Notes under the pieces: generated by a model | Told to the model about the DNA's origin: nothing | Seen by the model: only the letters and a program-made list of their open reading frames with translations | Database searches by the model: none | In this document: in pieces, positions 1 to 7,739 of the stretch | How the letters are laid out: each line of letters starts with the position of its first letter | Numbering within the stretch: position 1 is the first letter of the stretch | NCBI GenBank assembly: GCA_016215145.1 | Contig: JACRLA010000334.1 | Location: forward strand, 1-27,222 | Reading direction: 5' to 3' | From: Chloroflexota bacterium | Lineage (GTDB): Bacteria > Chloroflexota > Anaerolineae > Anaerolineales > VGOW01 | DNA: 27,222 nucleotides | Made by a program: the position numbers and the translations under genes

Positions 1-66
1 CAACTCTGGTCATTGATGACGTTTCAAATATGGTTCTTTAAATACATCGCCCCCAAAGATTTGTAA
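1..66 (+). CDS. C-terminal end of a probable asparagine-synthase-like protein (5' part outside window)
   Basis: Frame 1 is open from the first base and stops with TAA at 64-66, giving a 21-residue tail. The other two forward frames stop earlier (13-15 and 37-39). The tail is rich in aromatic residues and contains the string LWSLMTFQIWF. This resembles the helix that closes many AsnB-type asparagine synthases, and the full AsnB at 20549-22333 ends with a comparable ALWAWQVYETW. The assignment rests on this short similarity only, so the product is tentative. The stop codon runs directly into a heptanucleotide repeat that fills the gap to the next gene. Confidence 0.45.
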   Translation, partial: QLWSLMTFQIWFFKYIAPKDL

Positions 67-99
67 TTGTTCATTGTTCATTCTCTCATTGTTCATTGT
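66..99. repeat. Heptanucleotide tandem repeat, unit ATTGTTC
   Basis: Units of ATTGTTC lie at 66-72, 73-79 and 88-94. A degenerate 8-base unit sits at 80-87 and a partial one begins at 95. The repeat begins on the last base of the upstream stop codon and ends at the ATG at 100, so it is the entire intergenic spacer. No Shine-Dalgarno-like sequence remains between the two genes. It belongs with the other 7-bp repeats of this window at 708-742, 20515-20542, 21376-21403 and 25728-25781. Confidence 0.85.
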
Positions 100-1266
100 A
101 TGAAGTTCGCCTACATCACCAACAACCGCCTCCCGTCCGAAAAAGCAAACGCTTTCCAAATCGCCCAGATGTGTTCGGCGCTGGCGAGTCAAGGCGCGGA
201 TGTGACTCTTTTCTATCCGGCGCGGCGCAACCTCAAAAAATTTGAGGGCGTTGATCTCTTTGCTTACTACAAACTTCCGCGCAACTTTAAATTGCGCCCG
301 ATCCCGTGCGCTGACATCTTCCACTTAAGCGGCGGCAACGCAGTGGTTGAGCTACCCATCTTCTTGTTGCAAACATTCACCTTTGCTCTTTCGCTCATTC
401 AAGCCTTGCGACACGAATCGTTTGACGTGTATTACGCCCGCGATATTTTTGTGCTGGGCGCGATCCTTGCCGCCTTTCGCCAACTCAAGAAGCGCATGTT
501 CTTTGAAGCGCACACCTTCTCCGAGTCAAGATTTGGGCGTGAGTGGCAGCGGCGCGTGATTAAACGTTTGGGCGGCGTGATCAGCATCAGCAGTGCATTA
601 GCCGATCAATATCTTGGATTCGGAATCTCGCCTCACAACATTTTGATCGCTCCCGATGCAGTGAATTTGAAGCGATATGACGGACTGACGAAGGAAAATG
701 CAAGAAGGCGATTAGCGACAGGCGATAAGCGATTAGCGATTTACACAGGTCATCTCTATGAGTGGAAGGGTGCAAGTGTATTTGCCGAGGCGGCATCACA
801 ATTGGAAAATGTTCGCGCTCTCATCGTCGGCGGCACGGAAGGAGATGTGAGACGGTTGCGATCCGAAGTGAGTCAACGCGGTTGGAAAAATGTTGACGTG
901 ATCGGTTATGTCGCGCCCGATCAAATTCCGTTATATCAAGTGGCGGCAGATGTGGTCGTCCTTCCGAACTCTGCCAAATCTGAAATCTCGCGTTTGCATA
1001 CATCGCCATTAAAACTTTTTGAATACATGGCAAGCGGCACACCCATTGTTGCTTCTGATCTGCCGTCACTGCGCGAAGTGTTGCGCGCTAACGAAAATGC
1101 GATCTTGGTTGAAGCGGATGATGCCAGTGCGTTGGCAAACGGAATCAAGTTGCTTTTAAATGATCGCCTCTTAGCGGATCGGTTGGCGGCAACCGCGCGC
1201 AAAGATGTTGAAGCGTTGACGTGGGCGGCGCGTGCCGAGTCGGTGATCCACTTTTGTGGCGTATAA
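100..1266 (+). CDS. Glycosyltransferase family 4 (GT-B fold)
   Basis: This is a 388-residue retaining glycosyltransferase expected to act in the cytoplasm on a lipid-linked glycan, using a nucleotide sugar. The N-terminus MKFAYITNNRLPSEKANAFQ matches the opening strand and loop of GT4 enzymes. The C-terminal donor-binding half has the TSPLKLFEYMASG and SDLPSLREVL segments near residues 302-330, typical of this subfamily. I chose ATG at 100; an in-frame TTG at 67 would start inside the heptamer repeat. The linker between the two Rossmann halves, about residues 203-214, is encoded by a second heptamer array. It is a paralogue of the GT4 at 22357-23571, which lacks repeat-derived codons at that place. 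Donor and acceptor sugars cannot be told from sequence. Confidence 0.9.
   Translation: MKFAYITNNRLPSEKANAFQIAQMCSALASQGADVTLFYPARRNLKKFEGVDLFAYYKLPRNFKLRPIPCADIFHLSGGNAVVELPIFLLQTFTFALSLIQALRHESFDVYYARDIFVLGAILAAFRQLKKRMFFEAHTFSESRFGREWQRRVIKRLGGVISISSALADQYLGFGISPHNILIAPDAVNLKRYDGLTKENARRRLATGDKRLAIYTGHLYEWKGASVFAEAASQLENVRALIVGGTEGDVRRLRSEVSQRGWKNVDVIGYVAPDQIPLYQVAADVVVLPNSAKSEISRLHTSPLKLFEYMASGTPIVASDLPSLREVLRANENAILVEADDASALANGIKLLLNDRLLADRLAATARKDVEALTWAARAESVIHFCGV
708..742. repeat. Heptanucleotide tandem repeat inside a GT4 gene, unit GCGATTA
   Basis: Five consecutive 7-base units occupy 708-742: GCGATTA, GCGACAG, GCGATAA, GCGATTA, GCGATTT. The array keeps the reading frame and encodes about RRLATGDKRLAI, the linker before the C-terminal Rossmann half of the glycosyltransferase. 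The paralogue at 22357 has a linker of similar length (KLGVGQIGKLPTIAY) without this repetition. The repeat may therefore have replaced rather than lengthened the linker. Confidence 0.85.
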
Positions 1267-1282
1267 TTGCGCCTCGCTTTCT

Positions 1283-2101
1283 ATGACTCACATTCGAATC
1301 GAACCCCGTTCTTCTTGGCTGGCGATGGAGTGGCGCGAAGTGTGGCGCTTCCGCGAGCTATTATTTTTTTTGGTGTGGCGCGACGTGAAGGTGCGTTACA
1401 AGCAAACGGTGATCGGCATCGCTTGGGTGGTGCTGCAGCCGCTCGTCGCGTCGTTCATCTTTGCCATCATCTTCGGCAACTTCGCGCGGATGCCTTCGGA
1501 CAATTTGCCTTACGTAATTTTTGCGATGGGCGGACTCGTCCCCTGGAATTTTTTTGCCAACTCGATTCAACGTGGCACAGGAAGTTTGGTCGGCAGTGCC
1601 GGTTTGATCTCTAAAGTTTATTTTCCACGTCTCATTATTCCAGTTGCCAGTATCCTCGCCGGACTTGTGGATTTAGCGGTCGTGTTGACTGCGCTGATCG
1701 TGTTGATGTTGATCTGGGGCATCACGCCGACTCTGGCGATCCTGACTCTGCCGTTGATGTTGCTTCTGGCGTTTGGCATTGCGCTTGGCGCGAGTTTGGG
1801 TCTGACGGCGATCAACGTGCAGTATCGTGACGTGGGTTACGCCATGCCGGTGGTGATGCAGTTGTGGTTGTATGCCACACCGGTGATCTATTCGTCAAGT
1901 TTGATTCCTGAAAATTGGCGATGGCTTTATGGATTGAATCCGATGGTGGGCGTGATCGGCGGCTTTCGCTGGGCGCTGTTCGGCACGGGGATGCCGCCAC
2001 TCGCTGAATTGGCGTTATCCTTAATCACCATGATCGTTTTGCTTATCGGCGGCATGTTGTTATTCAATCGCATGGAATCAAGATTTGCGGATGTGGTGTG
2101 A
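1283..2101 (+). CDS. wzm: ABC-2 type polysaccharide export permease (Wzm-like)
   Basis: This 272-residue inner-membrane protein forms the channel of an ABC exporter that moves a completed lipid-linked polysaccharide across the cytoplasmic membrane. It begins with an amphipathic stretch ending in FFLVWRDVKVRYKQ, followed by about six hydrophobic segments. These include VIGIAWVVLQPLVASFIFAI and the late segment MVVLLIGG-like helix near the C-terminus, the usual topology and size for Wzm/TagG/RfbD permeases. ATG at 1283 is preferred because an upstream in-frame codon at 1256 would overlap the previous gene and add a non-family leader. Its stop overlaps the ATG of the ATPase gene by one base, so the two are translationally coupled. 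Substrate identity is inferred from the surrounding glycosyltransferases. Confidence 0.93.
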   Translation: MTHIRIEPRSSWLAMEWREVWRFRELLFFLVWRDVKVRYKQTVIGIAWVVLQPLVASFIFAIIFGNFARMPSDNLPYVIFAMGGLVPWNFFANSIQRGTGSLVGSAGLISKVYFPRLIIPVASILAGLVDLAVVLTALIVLMLIWGITPTLAILTLPLMLLLAFGIALGASLGLTAINVQYRDVGYAMPVVMQLWLYATPVIYSSSLIPENWRWLYGLNPMVGVIGGFRWALFGTGMPPLAELALSLITMIVLLIGGMLLFNRMESRFADVV

Positions 2102-3378
2102 TGAGTGACATTGCCGTTCAAGCGAACCGTGTTTCAAAAGAATATCGCATCAATCGTTTTCAACGTAAGAAGACGCACGAGCGATCACTGCGTGATGACG
2201 TCGTGGGTTTGCTCACTTCTCCGTTTCGCCAACGCGACGAATCGTCGGATTCGATCTGGGCGTTAAAAGATATTTCGTTTGAGGTGAAGGCGGGCGAAGT
2301 GGTGGGCATCATTGGGCGCAACGGCGCGGGCAAAAGCACGTTGCTAAAAATTCTCTCGCGCATCACGCGACCCACCGAAGGTGCGATAGATATTTATGGA
2401 CGAGTTGGTTCGTTGCTTGAAGTTGGCACGGGCTTTCACGCCGAATTGAGCGGGCGCGAGAATATCTACCTCAACGGCGCGATCTTGGGAATGGGCAAGC
2501 GTGAGATTGATCGCAAGTTCGATGAGATTGTTGCCTTCTCTGAAGTCGAAAAATTTATTGATACGCCGGTCAAACGTTATTCGAGCGGCATGTATATGCG
2601 GCTTGCCTTTGCCGTGGCGGCGCATCTCGATCCTGAAATCTTGATCGTGGACGAAGTGTTGGCGGTAGGCGATGTGCAGTTTCAAAAAAAATGTTTGGGC
2701 AAGATGAGCGAAGTGGCGCACGGCGGGCGCACGGTGTTGTTCGTGAGTCATAACATGAACGCCATTGAGCAGTTATGCGGCTCGGCGATTTTGTTGGAGG
2801 AGGGTAAACTTACTGATTATTCGGCAGATGTGCATCACATTATTACGCGCTATCTCTCGTCTGGCGTTAATGATGAGTCGCGGGCAGAGTGGATCAATAT
2901 GGGCGGCGAGTATGAGAATCCATACTTCAAACCACTACGGTTATTTGTTTCCGATAAAGATGGCAACGTTATAAATCACGCCGTGAGTCGCAGCGATGAA
3001 GTCTGGATTCAAATTGAAGGTGAGATTCAAAAAATGGACTCGACATTATCTGTGGGTTATGCTATTTATGGTGAAAGCGGCGCGCAACTTTATCTCAGCA
3101 CGCACACCGATGGACCCGAGTCGGGGTGGGCGAAGATACATGAAGGCAGGTGCGTATTGCGTAGTCAATTGCCACTCCATTTGTTGAATGAAGGCACACA
3201 TCGGATTGAATGTGTTGTGGATTTGCACAACGTCCGTTGGGTGCTGTTGCCCGGTGAGCATAACCCTACCGTGCAAATGGACGTGCAAGGCGGCTTGAGT
3301 GAGTCGCCATACTGGACGCGAGCGCGTATGGGTGTCATGGCGCCGATCTTGGAATGGGTCGCCGCTAACGTGAATTAG
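2101..3378 (+). CDS. wzt: ABC exporter ATPase with C-terminal glycan-binding domain (Wzt-like)
   Basis: This 425-residue ATPase powers the Wzm channel. Visible motifs are Walker A GRNGAGKST at residues 72-80, the signature YSSGM at 160-164, Walker B ILIVDE at 180-185 and the H-loop His at 217. The segment before Walker A is extended by about 40 residues, as in the polysaccharide branch (KpsT/Wzt). After the ATPase core (about residue 255) there is a further 170-residue beta-rich domain. It fits the Wzt C-terminal carbohydrate-binding domain, which in the E. coli O8/O9a systems recognises the capped non-reducing end of the glycan before export. Its presence suggests chain length is set by end modification, consistent with the methyltransferases downstream. 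It starts at ATG 2101, overlapping the permease stop. Confidence 0.94.
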   Translation: MSDIAVQANRVSKEYRINRFQRKKTHERSLRDDVVGLLTSPFRQRDESSDSIWALKDISFEVKAGEVVGIIGRNGAGKSTLLKILSRITRPTEGAIDIYGRVGSLLEVGTGFHAELSGRENIYLNGAILGMGKREIDRKFDEIVAFSEVEKFIDTPVKRYSSGMYMRLAFAVAAHLDPEILIVDEVLAVGDVQFQKKCLGKMSEVAHGGRTVLFVSHNMNAIEQLCGSAILLEEGKLTDYSADVHHIITRYLSSGVNDESRAEWINMGGEYENPYFKPLRLFVSDKDGNVINHAVSRSDEVWIQIEGEIQKMDSTLSVGYAIYGESGAQLYLSTHTDGPESGWAKIHEGRCVLRSQLPLHLLNEGTHRIECVVDLHNVRWVLLPGEHNPTVQMDVQGGLSESPYWTRARMGVMAPILEWVAANVN

Positions 3379-3394
3379 CAGAGTCGGTCTCACC

Positions 3395-4249
3395 GTGTTG
3401 AACACTCCTGTTTTACTCATCATCTTCAATCGCCCACACACTACGCGCAAAGTGTTAGACGTGTTGCGCCAAGTGCAGCCGCGCCAACTCTTTGTCGCCG
3501 CCGATGGTCCCCGATCCGATCATCCCGACGATGAAGAAAAATGCAAATACACTCGCGCGGTGGTTGACGAAATGGTGGACTGGCAGTGCGACGTTCACAA
3601 AAATTATGCCGACGAGAACATGGGATGCGGTCCCCGTCCAGCGACGGCGATCACTTGGTTCTTTGAAAATGTTGAACGCGGAATCATTCTTGAGGATGAT
3701 TGTGTGCCGCATCCCACCTTTTTCCGTTTTTGCGAAGAGTTGTTGGAGTATTACAAAGATAACGAGCGGGTGATGCACATTGGGGGCAGTAATTTTCAGA
3801 ACGGGCGTAAGCGTGGGAATGCCTCATATTATTTTTCTATCTACACTCATGGTGTGAGTTGGGCGACTTGGCGGCGGGCATGGCAACACTTTGACTTCAA
3901 GAGCATTCCCCCTGAAGCGCGCAGCCACATTTGGGATTTTCAATGGTTTAAAGCGGCGAAGCGTCAAGGTGGTTTGGCGGTTTTGCCAAATGTCAACCTG
4001 TTCACTAATTTGGGTTTTGATAGTGATGCGTCGCACACTGTTGGAGTGCCTCATTACTTCACTTTGCCGGTTGAGCCAATGGATTTCCCCTTAACGCATC
4101 CGGAGAGAATTGCTATTGATCGGGCGGCGGATCGTTATACGGATTACACTGTGTTTCGCGGCGCGGTATCGTCATGGCAAATTCTGAAAATGCAAATCGA
4201 AGACATAATCCGTTATAGTAGGCGACGAGTCACCTCCTTTTGGCGATAG
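3395..4249 (+). CDS. Glycosyltransferase, GT-A fold (GT2/GNT-I-like)
   Basis: This 284-residue protein opens with a Rossmann-like strand and the loop VLLIIFNRPHTT. It carries an acidic triad EDD at residues 100-102 in the context GIILEDDCVPHP, the expected metal and nucleotide-sugar site of a GT-A enzyme. The later GVSWATWRRAWQHFD segment is typical of a bacterial family usually annotated as nucleotide-diphospho-sugar transferase. The start is GTG at 3395, with TTG at 3398 also possible; no clear ribosome binding site is visible and the preceding stop is 16 bases away. Acceptor and donor are unknown. It lies directly after the exporter genes and before the interrupted methyltransferase. Confidence 0.82.
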   Translation: MLNTPVLLIIFNRPHTTRKVLDVLRQVQPRQLFVAADGPRSDHPDDEEKCKYTRAVVDEMVDWQCDVHKNYADENMGCGPRPATAITWFFENVERGIILEDDCVPHPTFFRFCEELLEYYKDNERVMHIGGSNFQNGRKRGNASYYFSIYTHGVSWATWRRAWQHFDFKSIPPEARSHIWDFQWFKAAKRQGGLAVLPNVNLFTNLGFDSDASHTVGVPHYFTLPVEPMDFPLTHPERIAIDRAADRYTDYTVFRGAVSSWQILKMQIEDIIRYSRRRVTSFWR

Positions 4250-4572
4250 CATTTTATGTCAGTAATAAGCCCCCTCACAGGTTCATCAAACGTTGTGTTT
4301 GAAAAGAATATCCGTTGTGATTGGTTGATCGCTAACTACCAACAGCAGTTAGGTATAGATGTTAGCAAGTATTTTGCGGGTTTGGAATCAATTCAAATTT
4401 ATAAATGCCTTGATACGGGCTATCGTTTTTATTACCCGTTTAATGTTGATGGAGACGGCGCATTTTATGAAGCGTTGCAAAAGTTCGATTGGTATTATAT
4501 GGATTGGAAGTGGGAGCATCAAATTACAAGTGAGATGATTAAGCCCACTGACAAAGTGTTAGAGATTCAGGA

Positions 4573-4674
4573 GTGTGCACGCAAAGGTTGTCACGATGGA
4601 TCGCAAAATCTCCCGATTTTGCCCGAAGTCGGGAGACTTCGGATTCCGCTACCTGACAAGGTTTGCGTGCACAC
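4573..4674. mobile_element. 102-bp MITE-like palindromic element with 21-bp inverted ends
   Basis: The left end 4573-4593 and the right end 4654-4674 are inverted repeats over 21 positions, identical except for a GG/CC pair near the middle. Both outer flanks carry the same octamer ATTCAGGA, at 4565-4572 and 4675-4682, as expected for a target-site duplication. The interior contains two perfect 8-bp-stem hairpins back to back. There is no coding capacity, so it would be a non-autonomous element moved by a transposase elsewhere, or a structured repeat spread by another mechanism. The insertion adds 110 bp and shifts the reading frame of the host methyltransferase. I cannot assign a transposon family; 8-bp duplications are known for several IS families. 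Confidence 0.7.
4603..4642. repeat. Twin hairpins with complementary loops inside the element
   Basis: Hairpin 1 (4603-4622) has the stem GCAAAATC/GATTTTGC with loop TCCC. Hairpin 2 (4623-4642) has the stem CCGAAGTC/GACTTCGG with loop GGGA. The two loops are reverse complements of each other, so an alternative pairing across the hairpins, or a loop-loop contact, is possible. The second stem shares its CCGAAGT/ACTTCGG core with the palindrome at 22316-22348. Confidence 0.8.
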
Positions 4675-5141
4675 ATTCAGGATCATGCGCGCGAGAATCC
4701 TGAAAAGTACGATATGGTGTGTTCATTTCAAGTTGTGGAGCATATTGCGGCGATCAAACCGTTTTTGCAGGCGTCAGTTGATGCACTGAGATGTGGAGGC
4801 AAACTAATTTTTAGTGTACCGCACAATTATTCAGATTCTCCCTTGTTGCAAAACAATATTTTGGATATGCCACCTCACCATAGCGGGCTTTGGGATAGCG
4901 TAGCGTTGGCGAACTTGCAAAACCTGTTTGCTCTCCGCCTTGAAATGCTTTTGTGGGAGCCTGTTCAAAAATCTCACCGAGGCATTTATCACGGTATTGT
5001 TCGTGATAATTTCGAGAACAAATTGGGACTTCGCGGCAGGTTTGCTAATACATGGATGGCGTGGATTCAACAGCGTACGATTCAATACCTTTCCGAATAT
5101 CTATTAGGGCACACTATCATTGCTCACTATAGGAAGTTGCC

Positions 5142-5999
5142 ATGAAACTGATTAATCTGGGCTGTGGCACACGTTATCATCGAGATTGGGTGAATGTGGA
5201 TTTTGTGTCGTTAACCCCAGATGTGATTGCTCACGATCTTTCACTAGGTGTCCCGTTTCAGGATAATGAGATTGATGCTGTTTATCACTCCCATGTGTTA
5301 GAGCATTTTTCAAAAAGTGGCGCGGTGACGTTCTTACAAGAATGTCGCCGCGTGTTGAAGCCCAAGGGTGTGTTGCGAGTCGTTGTGCCTGATCTTGAAA
5401 CTATCGTCAAACAATATATTAAGTGGCGTGATTTAGCACTTACTGGTGATAAAGAGGCGCAGTTGAACTACGGTTGGATTATGCTGGAGATGTACGATCA
5501 AGTTGCACGAAATTTTAGTGGCGGATACATGGCGCAGTATTTGTCGCAAGATGAGATTTTGAACACCGCTTTCGTGCGCGAGCGAATGGGAACCGCGTTT
5601 GAAATATATCGGCGTAACGTAGAGAATGCCAAAAGCAACGTAGTAGTAAAGCAGTCTCAGAGTTCGAGTAAGCATTTTGAGCGGAGGTTTATGAGTTCAT
5701 CTTTAGGAAGGGTTTTGAACCAAGGGAAGCAAAAATTATTAAACCCCCTAATTAATCAGTATTGGCGGGAGAGACGTTACCGTAAGGTGGGAAAGTTTAG
5801 ATTATCTGGAGAAATACATCAATGGATGTATGATCGATATTCATTAACGCAATTACTTACCCAGTGCGGTTTTCGTAATCCTAAAGTGTGTGGGGCAACT
5901 GAGAGTCTAATCCCGAATTGGCTTGAGTTCAACCTTGACACTGAGCCAGATGGTTCAGTATATAAAGCGGACTCTTTATTTATGGAAGCAATCAAGTGA
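5142..5999 (+). CDS. SAM-dependent methyltransferase (class I)
   Basis: This 285-residue cytoplasmic methyltransferase has an unusually early motif I, INLGCGT at residues 4-10, followed by an acidic strand end (VNVDF). The segment VYHSHVLEHF near residues 47-56 is the typical post-motif region, and RRVLKPKGVLRVVVPDLE at 69-86 fits motif III and the last strands of the core. A long C-terminal part after about residue 120 is specific to this subfamily and includes the basic stretch YWRERRYRKVGKFR. Its ATG overlaps the stop of the broken methyltransferase (ATGA). Its own stop overlaps the GTG of the following GT2 (GTGA), so it is embedded in a translationally coupled chain. It probably methylates the glycan or a sugar intermediate; the position is unknown. 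Confidence 0.85.
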   Translation: MKLINLGCGTRYHRDWVNVDFVSLTPDVIAHDLSLGVPFQDNEIDAVYHSHVLEHFSKSGAVTFLQECRRVLKPKGVLRVVVPDLETIVKQYIKWRDLALTGDKEAQLNYGWIMLEMYDQVARNFSGGYMAQYLSQDEILNTAFVRERMGTAFEIYRRNVENAKSNVVVKQSQSSSKHFERRFMSSSLGRVLNQGKQKLLNPLINQYWRERRYRKVGKFRLSGEIHQWMYDRYSLTQLLTQCGFRNPKVCGATESLIPNWLEFNLDTEPDGSVYKADSLFMEAIK

Positions 6000-6952
6000 C
6001 TCCCTCTTCACGTAACTCCATTAGTTTCATTATCCCTGCATATAACTGCGCTGAAACAGTGGGAGAGACTGTTGAGTCTATCTTTAACGGTAACTTTAGT
6101 GCGGGCGACGAAGCGATTCTAATCAACGATTGCTCCTCCGATAATACTGCCGAAGTGTTGTCAGCGTTGCAAGCGCAATATCCTGCGATTCGGATTTTGA
6201 ATCATAGGGTAAACAAAGGCACGGCGGCGGCGAGTCGGAATACGGGTATTGAACAATCTAACAACGATCTGATTTTTTGTTTGGATGCGGATAATGTTCT
6301 TGTGCCGGATAGCGTCCCTAAACTCACAGAGCATTTGTTGGCAACAAAGGCGGATGCGGCGGCGTTTGGCGAGATGCATGTTTTTAATCACGCGACACGA
6401 GCGATTAACTACAAGTGGATTTTTCGGGCAGAGATTACGTTGGCAGATGCTTTGGCGGGGTTTATATGGCCGGGGCCAAGTGGCAACTATCTTTTTACGA
6501 AGCAAAGTTGGTTGAAGGCAGGGAGATATTTTGAGCCTACTCTTCTAAATCAAACGATTGATTCGTGGGCGTTTGGAATCAGCCAATTAGGGACCGGGTC
6601 GAAGATGGTGACTTTGCCCGAGACGTATTACTTGCATCGTAACGGTATTCAATCTCATTATGTACGTGAATATGAGCGAGGCAATCAATCACTGGCGGCG
6701 TTAGTAGCGTTGCTTCCATTTCTAGAATTGCTTCATGAACGTGATGTAGAGTACATCATGGGGCGTAGGGGAAGAATGGTTTGGTACAGCAATCTTGCAC
6801 AGCGCCCATTACATTTGAAAAATGGTGCGCTGGGACGATCGGGAACAAGCGTTAATTTTTGGAAAGAGCGTCCACCACTCCCGCCTCTGACGCGCCGCAT
6901 TGTTCTTAAAGCGAAATCTTTGATCTCTGCTTTTATTTCGCCTGCGAGTTGA
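5996..6952 (+). CDS. Glycosyltransferase family 2
   Basis: This 318-residue GT-A enzyme begins after a short leader with ISFIIPAYNCAETVGETVES, the family opening. The nucleotide-binding acidic cluster lies in NDCSSDNT near residues 44-51. The metal-binding DAD is at 97-99 in FCLDADN. Conserved downstream features include the glycine-rich stretch near WPGPSGNYLFTK. It is expected to add one sugar to the growing lipid-linked chain on the cytoplasmic face. The start is GTG at 5996, overlapping the preceding stop by three bases; no alternative in-frame start fits the family N-terminus better. Donor and linkage cannot be inferred. Confidence 0.9.
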   Translation: MTPSSRNSISFIIPAYNCAETVGETVESIFNGNFSAGDEAILINDCSSDNTAEVLSALQAQYPAIRILNHRVNKGTAAASRNTGIEQSNNDLIFCLDADNVLVPDSVPKLTEHLLATKADAAAFGEMHVFNHATRAINYKWIFRAEITLADALAGFIWPGPSGNYLFTKQSWLKAGRYFEPTLLNQTIDSWAFGISQLGTGSKMVTLPETYYLHRNGIQSHYVREYERGNQSLAALVALLPFLELLHERDVEYIMGRRGRMVWYSNLAQRPLHLKNGALGRSGTSVNFWKERPPLPPLTRRIVLKAKSLISAFISPAS

Positions 6953-6963
6953 ATCCTACTATC

Positions 6964-7737
6964 ATGGAATCTTGGTTACAAAAAATTCAACATTTCCGTT
7001 CAACGTGGGTTGAACCGATTATTCCGTTGCGACAGATGCGGAATTCTTTTAGTTTGTATCGGCGATTTCTTTCAGATTGGTCACGATATGAACATCTGCC
7101 GGAAGCGGAAGAACTACGCTTTGAAGATAGTTATCCCTGTTTGTTAGATCGCCGCCGCACCACGCCGATCAATAGGCAATACCTATATCAAGCAGTGTGG
7201 GCGTTTAAGCGAATCAAAGAGTCGGGTGCGACTTTTCATCTTGATGTCGGTTCGGAAGTGGCGTTTCTAGCAATGCTCTCTGCTGTGACTCCCGCGATTT
7301 ATATTGATATTCGCCCTGCACTTTTATCATTAGAAAACTTTGGCTCTATGCAAGGGAGTATTTTGGAATTGCCTTTCGCCGATCATTCAGTACTTTCTCT
7401 TTCGTGTTTGCATGTTGTGGAGCATATTGGCTTGGGTCGCTATGGCGATCCATTGGATACACACGGCACGAAAAAAGCGATACGTGAATTGCGCCGCGTA
7501 TTGGCAGCGGGCGGCAATTTGTTTTTCTCCACACCCATCGGTAAACCGCGTATGTGCTTCAACGCTCATCGGATTCATAGCCCTACTCAGATAATAGAAA
7601 TGTTTGGCGATTTAGATTTGGCGGAATTCTCGGTAATAGATGATCGCGATATTCTCTATCAAAATGTTTCTCCCTTAGAATATGTTGATGCAAATTATAC
7701 GTGTGGGTTGTTTCGGTTTCGTCGTTTAGCAGTTTAA
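6964..7737 (+). CDS. DUF268-type methyltransferase-like protein
   Basis: This 257-residue protein carries the hallmarks of the DUF268 family, which has a methyltransferase-like fold and is often found in bacterial glycan clusters. They are HLDVGSE near residue 92, IDIRPALL near 113, the strongly conserved LSCLHVVEHIGLGRYGDPLD near 143-162, ELRRVLAAGGNLFFSTP, and CFNAHRI before a C-terminal strand pair. The glycine loop of classical SAM motif I is reduced to DVGS, as is usual for this family, so catalytic activity is inferred rather than shown. I use ATG 6964; TTG 6949 overlapping the previous stop is an alternative adding five residues. It is followed by an FkbM methyltransferase after two bases. 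Confidence 0.85.
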   Translation: MESWLQKIQHFRSTWVEPIIPLRQMRNSFSLYRRFLSDWSRYEHLPEAEELRFEDSYPCLLDRRRTTPINRQYLYQAVWAFKRIKESGATFHLDVGSEVAFLAMLSAVTPAIYIDIRPALLSLENFGSMQGSILELPFADHSVLSLSCLHVVEHIGLGRYGDPLDTHGTKKAIRELRRVLAAGGNLFFSTPIGKPRMCFNAHRIHSPTQIIEMFGDLDLAEFSVIDDRDILYQNVSPLEYVDANYTCGLFRFRRLAV

Positions 7738-7739
7738 TT

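Larger units (their letters stand above)
4256..5145 (+). pseudogene. SAM-dependent methyltransferase interrupted by a small palindromic element
   Basis: The 5' part reads from ATG 4256 with a plausible N-terminal region, reaching KPTDKVLEI just before 4565. It then runs through the inserted element and terminates out of frame at 4787-4789. The 3' part resumes in another frame after the element (IQDHARENPEKYDMVCSF then QVVEHIA) and continues to TGA at 5143-5145. Together the halves look like a class I methyltransferase: VLEI is the start of motif I and FQVVEHI is the post-motif acidic/His region. Removing 110 bp (element plus one 8-bp flank copy) would rejoin the frames into 259 codons. The product would still lack the glycine-rich SAM loop and about 40 residues. 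The gene is therefore probably inactive now. Its stop overlaps the next methyltransferase start. Confidence 0.8.

Noticed and set aside
1262..1267. TATAAT resembling a -10 box before the wzm gene
   Set aside because: It overlaps the GT4 stop codon and has no acceptable -35 hexamer 16-18 bases upstream; it would leave only a very short leader.
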